NCBI RefSeq assembly: GCF_014356525.2
Contig: NC_052509.1
Location: 31,317,398 to 31,381,397 of the forward strand
Source of the DNA: Nilaparvata lugens
Taxonomy: Eukaryota; Arthropoda; Insecta; Hemiptera; Delphacidae
Direction of reading: 5' to 3'
DNA: 64,000 nt
Shown here: piece by piece, positions 60,542 through 64,000 of the stretch
How positions within the stretch are numbered: position 1 is the stretch's first letter
How the letters are laid out: each line of letters begins with the position of its first letter
Notes under the pieces: model-generated
Seen by the model: the letters and a program-made list of their open reading frames with translations, nothing else
Told to the model about the DNA's origin: nothing
The model's database searches: none
Made by a program: the position numbers and the translations under genes

Positions 60542-60686
60542 AACGTTTCTTGGAGGCTTATCCTCAATAGAGATATTGGGTGAATGATAATTGAAGTTTT
60601 CAAAGATTGTTAAATTTTTTAAGTATATAACAGTTTTTGCTCATGTACCCAATATCTCTATTGAGGATAAGCCTTCAAGAAACGTT
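60542..60686. repeat. Perfect-stem hairpin, 40-bp arms
   Basis: The left arm starts AACGTTTCTTGGAGGCTTAT and reads through CTCAATAGAGATATTGGGT (60542-60581). The right arm (60647-60686) is its inverse with one mismatch; the loop is 65 bp. It may be a tiny MITE or a hairpin RNA source. Confidence 0.75.
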
Positions 60687-62589
60687 GCAGCAAGTTTTAA
60701 TTAAATGCAGACGTCAGGAGAATCTAACGATCTGCAAGACGATGATGGATTTGTGGAGGGGACTTTGCTGCGAAATTATGACACTCTGATGGTGACAGAA
60801 CATCACGTTGACATGATGAGGCGATATATTAATGACTGGCTGAGTGACATTGCACTTTTCTAACTTCCAAATCGGTTATTAACAATTATGCTATTCCAAT
60901 CATCATCCACAATGATGGAGTTCTCTCATAATTATGGAAATTACAACAATTAGTTCTATCAATAATTGAAATTCCAAATATTTTATTGAAAGAAACTCGC
61001 TATTGCATAATTAAGATCCATTCTTATTTTTAGGGTAGAAATATCAAAATATAAAACTTCAACCAATCAAACCCGGATAAAAAGTTTCTAAAAAATGGCA
61101 TAACGCTGAATCTCGACATTGTACAAGAGCCTGTGAAGAATTAATTAGGTCACCAGATATATTTAGAGTCAATTATTGTTTCTTCTTCACCCGATTTAAG
61201 AAATACAAAATCGCCCTCTAAAGTCACTTACACACACATCGATTTTTGGACGAACGAATTATTGCTGTCTTTATGAATTGAGACCGAATGGATCTTGGCA
61301 GACATGATCACATCAATGTCAATTTTTGTTCAATATAATGGAAATAATGAGGACGGCCAAAAAATTTATACGTCCAAATGTCGATCCGTGTGTGACTCGA
61401 CTAAACTAATTTTCTTCTCCTGTATTGCTGGATAGAAGATCTATACACAGCAGTACATAATATATGTGCATAGTAAGTATAAATATGTACAGATATGTTA
61501 AAATCTGATACTGGTATATAAACAATATTATTTATCAACATATAAAATGTTTACATAGCATGATGTATAGTAGTCGAGAGTGTGATTATAGCCGAATGAG
61601 TATTTATAATTGATATACATTTTTTACTAGTGTTGAATGTGATACAAAGGTGATTTGTATTGTATACGACCCTCTTACCACACAGACTCGATTCTAGGTC
61701 AGAAATACCATTCTTTAGATTATTTTATATTATTTACAATCCAAGTGTTTGTAATATGTTGTTCTATTTAAGACCAAAACTCGTCCATTTATCCATAAAA
61801 CATCGTATTTCTAGGGAAGAAACTCAAGAAACATAAGAAACTCAAGTTTCTTCATAGAGAGAAGATACTATTAGCTATCTCTTATCTATAGAAAAGATAG
61901 CTCAAAAGATCTTCTCTCTCCTATTTTGTTTGCAGGTACAGGTTTCATGTTCGACGTTCCACCTTTTCCTGTGATACAAAAACTCAACAATATAATGAAC
62001 TAAACAATTTAATGAGCAACCCAGTTATAAGGATACATTTTTTTCAACACATATGTCAGAGGTACAGAATGACAAGACGATTTCCCGGAAACTTGAAGAG
62101 GATGTATTTTCTTTATCATGAAGTTGAAACTCTAAAAGTCAGAATAACAGTTTGAGGGGCGCATTGACTTCACCAGTCTCTATATCAGGTGCTTGTCCAG
62201 GGATATATTTGTAGTGTATGGATAACATTTTTCACATCACTCAATTACTCAGATGACACTATCAAACCAAACTCACTCAAATCAAATTTGATTTGAAATT
62301 ATATTAAACAAGTCTTGCTGTGGTCAGCTCACATGTTGTGAGAGTTTTGATTGCTCTACGAGATCTCCCCACTCCAATAATAAACTATAAGCTATATTGT
62401 AATAAGTTGTTGTAGGCCTTTGTCATCAATACAGTATAATCAGCAACAACTTGGTTTCCATTGGGATGTCGCTAGCGGTTTGTGACAATGGTTGAGTATG
62501 GGTGGGGGTATGGGTGGTATGGCTGCGGATGAGCAATACTGCAATCGGCTAGCCGATAATTGCATTAGGACGGTGCACCATCGACTGAA
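60687..62589. other. No gene recognised; one local hairpin
   Basis: AGAGAGAAGATACTATTAGC near 61855 is roughly mirrored by AAGATCTTCTCTCT near 61906-61919, with GATAGCT pairs between. The rest is AT-rich without features I can name. Confidence 0.45.
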
Positions 62590-62830
62590 CTGGTAAATAC
62601 CCTCTTCCCCATTCCCCTGGTTACATCTCTCTCTAGTCATCTCTCTCTTCCACCTCTTCCACCACCCCATCATCACCATCAACCCCTCTACCAAATCCTC
62701 ATTACATTTTTCCCCCTCTTCCTCGACAACTTCCTTCATCTAATCCTACACATCCTCCTTCTCCCCTTATTCCAACTCCTCCTCCTATTCGTCCTCATCC
62801 TCCTCCTATTCCTCCTCTTCCTCCTCCTAA
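62590..62830 (+). repeat. Second polypyrimidine tract (CCT-rich)
   Basis: CCTCCTCCTATTC and CTCCTCTTCCTCC units dominate. The minus-strand ORF at 62440-62739 is a Glu/Gly/Lys-rich translation of it and is not believed. Confidence 0.75.
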
Positions 62831-62837
62831 CAACAGA

Positions 62838-63284
62838 GTGGTCTCTGTTGTACAAATGGGTAACATTCACCGGTTGCCTATTTACCTCAACACAAACGGC
62901 CTGTTAGTAACCCGGTTAGTCACCAAGGGCGTTTGTAAGAGACCTCCTCTCAACCCACTCTCATCGAGTGAGTTTCCCTTCTCTCTCTGGAACCACTCAC
63001 ATTATCAATCAAACTGCAAATTCCCACTAATCGGCATTGTTAGCCGATATTCGAAGGCTACCATCGACACTATCTTCCTATCGAATACTGTTACAATTAT
63101 CTGTGGACTGTACCTGTATAACCGTGTCGGCAGGTCTGTACAAGCAAGACTTACCTGTCTTTTATGTCTACATAAAGATATGATTGTATTTACCTGTCTT
63201 CATCTTTATTTTTATCTGTCTTTATCTTGCATCTGTGTATATCTCTCCACTGGAGGTCGGTGGTCAGAACTCAATACGTTCTGA
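62838..63284 (+). CDS. Unrecognised 148-aa ORF, doubtful
   Basis: A single open frame starting MVSVVQMGNIHRLPIYL with a hydrophobic C-terminal half (YFYLSLSCICVYL). No domain recognised, no splice context, next to low-complexity DNA. Listed only because its base composition is less extreme than its surroundings. Confidence 0.12.
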   Translation: MVSVVQMGNIHRLPIYLNTNGLLVTRLVTKGVCKRPPLNPLSSSEFPFSLWNHSHYQSNCKFPLIGIVSRYSKATIDTIFLSNTVTIICGLYLYNRVGRSVQARLTCLLCLHKDMIVFTCLHLYFYLSLSCICVYLSTGGRWSELNTF

Positions 63285-64000
63285 AGATGGCAGGCCAAAA
63301 CACCACATAGATTGACGATTTATAGGGCGAGCGCCTCAACCAATCTGGTTCAACTTAATTCAACCGTCACCTGAATGCACACAATAGGCTGTAAAAATTC
63401 TCAACAAATAGAAGAACTTGTCAGAGGCTCAGTTAAAAAATCGATTTCTGGTGTGATATGGCCCCACTGGTGAATCAAATGCCACTTTGGCTGTGATGGT
63501 CTCACGATTGTGCGCAAACGACAAACAGATTCCGATTTGAGAACGCAACAGAACCCCCAAGAATTGCGAACCCTGCAACCACCCAGAACGTTTCACTGTA
63601 AGTTCAATTTCTGAAGTTCGTAGATCAGTCAATAATATTGCTATTTTATATCTCAATAACTGAGCAGTTATGAACAGGATTTTTTTTTCATGAACGCAAC
63701 AATATAGCTTGTAGTGATTGATATGACTTATATTTATCAATCCACTTGACTATGGGATTCTCAACCAATGACTTATGATCATGCGACCAAAGCAATCATC
63801 ATGTAGAATCACCAGGATAGGGACGAAAAATGAAAAAAACACAATATTTCCAATATTATGATTTCAAAACACATTTCTTGATTTAATATAAGATATAAAT
63901 TTTTTCTGGCCTCGTATCACGTGCCAGAAATGAACATTTGAATTAATTCAGTTATATTTACACTTCAAAGGTTCAAATTGCTGCTAATATATTCTATGAA
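63285..64000. other. No gene recognised
   Basis: CTGAAGATGGCAGGCCAAAAC at 63281-63301 resembles the hammerhead-like motif at 41957-41983, but with AAAAC in place of GAAAC. The 63429-63740 minus ORF has no domain. Confidence 0.4.

Overview
This window is eukaryotic, AT-rich and dominated by transposable elements. It looks like insect DNA, probably a hemipteran such as a planthopper. The evidence is an arylalkylamine N-acetyltransferase-like gene with introns, several decayed non-LTR retrotransposons with APE-type endonuclease or reverse transcriptase fragments, many TIR/MITE elements, Helitron-type ends, and long low-complexity tracts. The organism is inferred from gene type and repeat style, not from a search. 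No bacterial-type operons, CRISPR arrays or rRNA genes are visible. | Layout. 1-2440: a decayed non-LTR retrotransposon (+). 2690-5640: a long inverted repeat, a 118-bp duplication and a MITE. 5640-7890: an RTE-like retrotransposon (-) with endonuclease and RT. 8619-13121: a hAT-like TIR pair enclosing a nest of other inverted elements. 13304-18800: MITEs and a long member of an element whose internally deleted short form lies at 39805-40415. 18815-21960: tandem Helitron-type units, two copies of one MITE (one split by a LINE tail) and a possible piggyBac relic. 22195-23740: a 1.5-kb array of an AT-rich 7-8-mer inside another element. 25650-33480: a host repeat split by a four-unit tandem array of a PIF/Harbinger-like element. 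33677-33949: a near-perfect palindrome. 34000-46600: mostly unassigned sequence with scattered repeats. 46648-50255: the AANAT-like gene (-), with a LINE fragment in its first intron. 52080-53060: a polypyrimidine tract. 53329-55750: an 880-bp direct duplication around a LINE RT fragment; each copy carries a clean candidate 63-nt exon. 57735-60400: two decayed LINEs (-). 60700-64000: mostly unassigned. | The only confident host gene is the N-acetyltransferase. The most informative structure is the array at 26096-33177. Its target-site duplications (TTA at one end, TAA at the other, both present in each 14-bp linker), and diagnostic variants along the units, let the history be read: two neighbouring insertions of one element, then unequal crossing-over at two different points. 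A related copy of the host repeat at 40672-41250 lacks the insertion and preserves the empty site.
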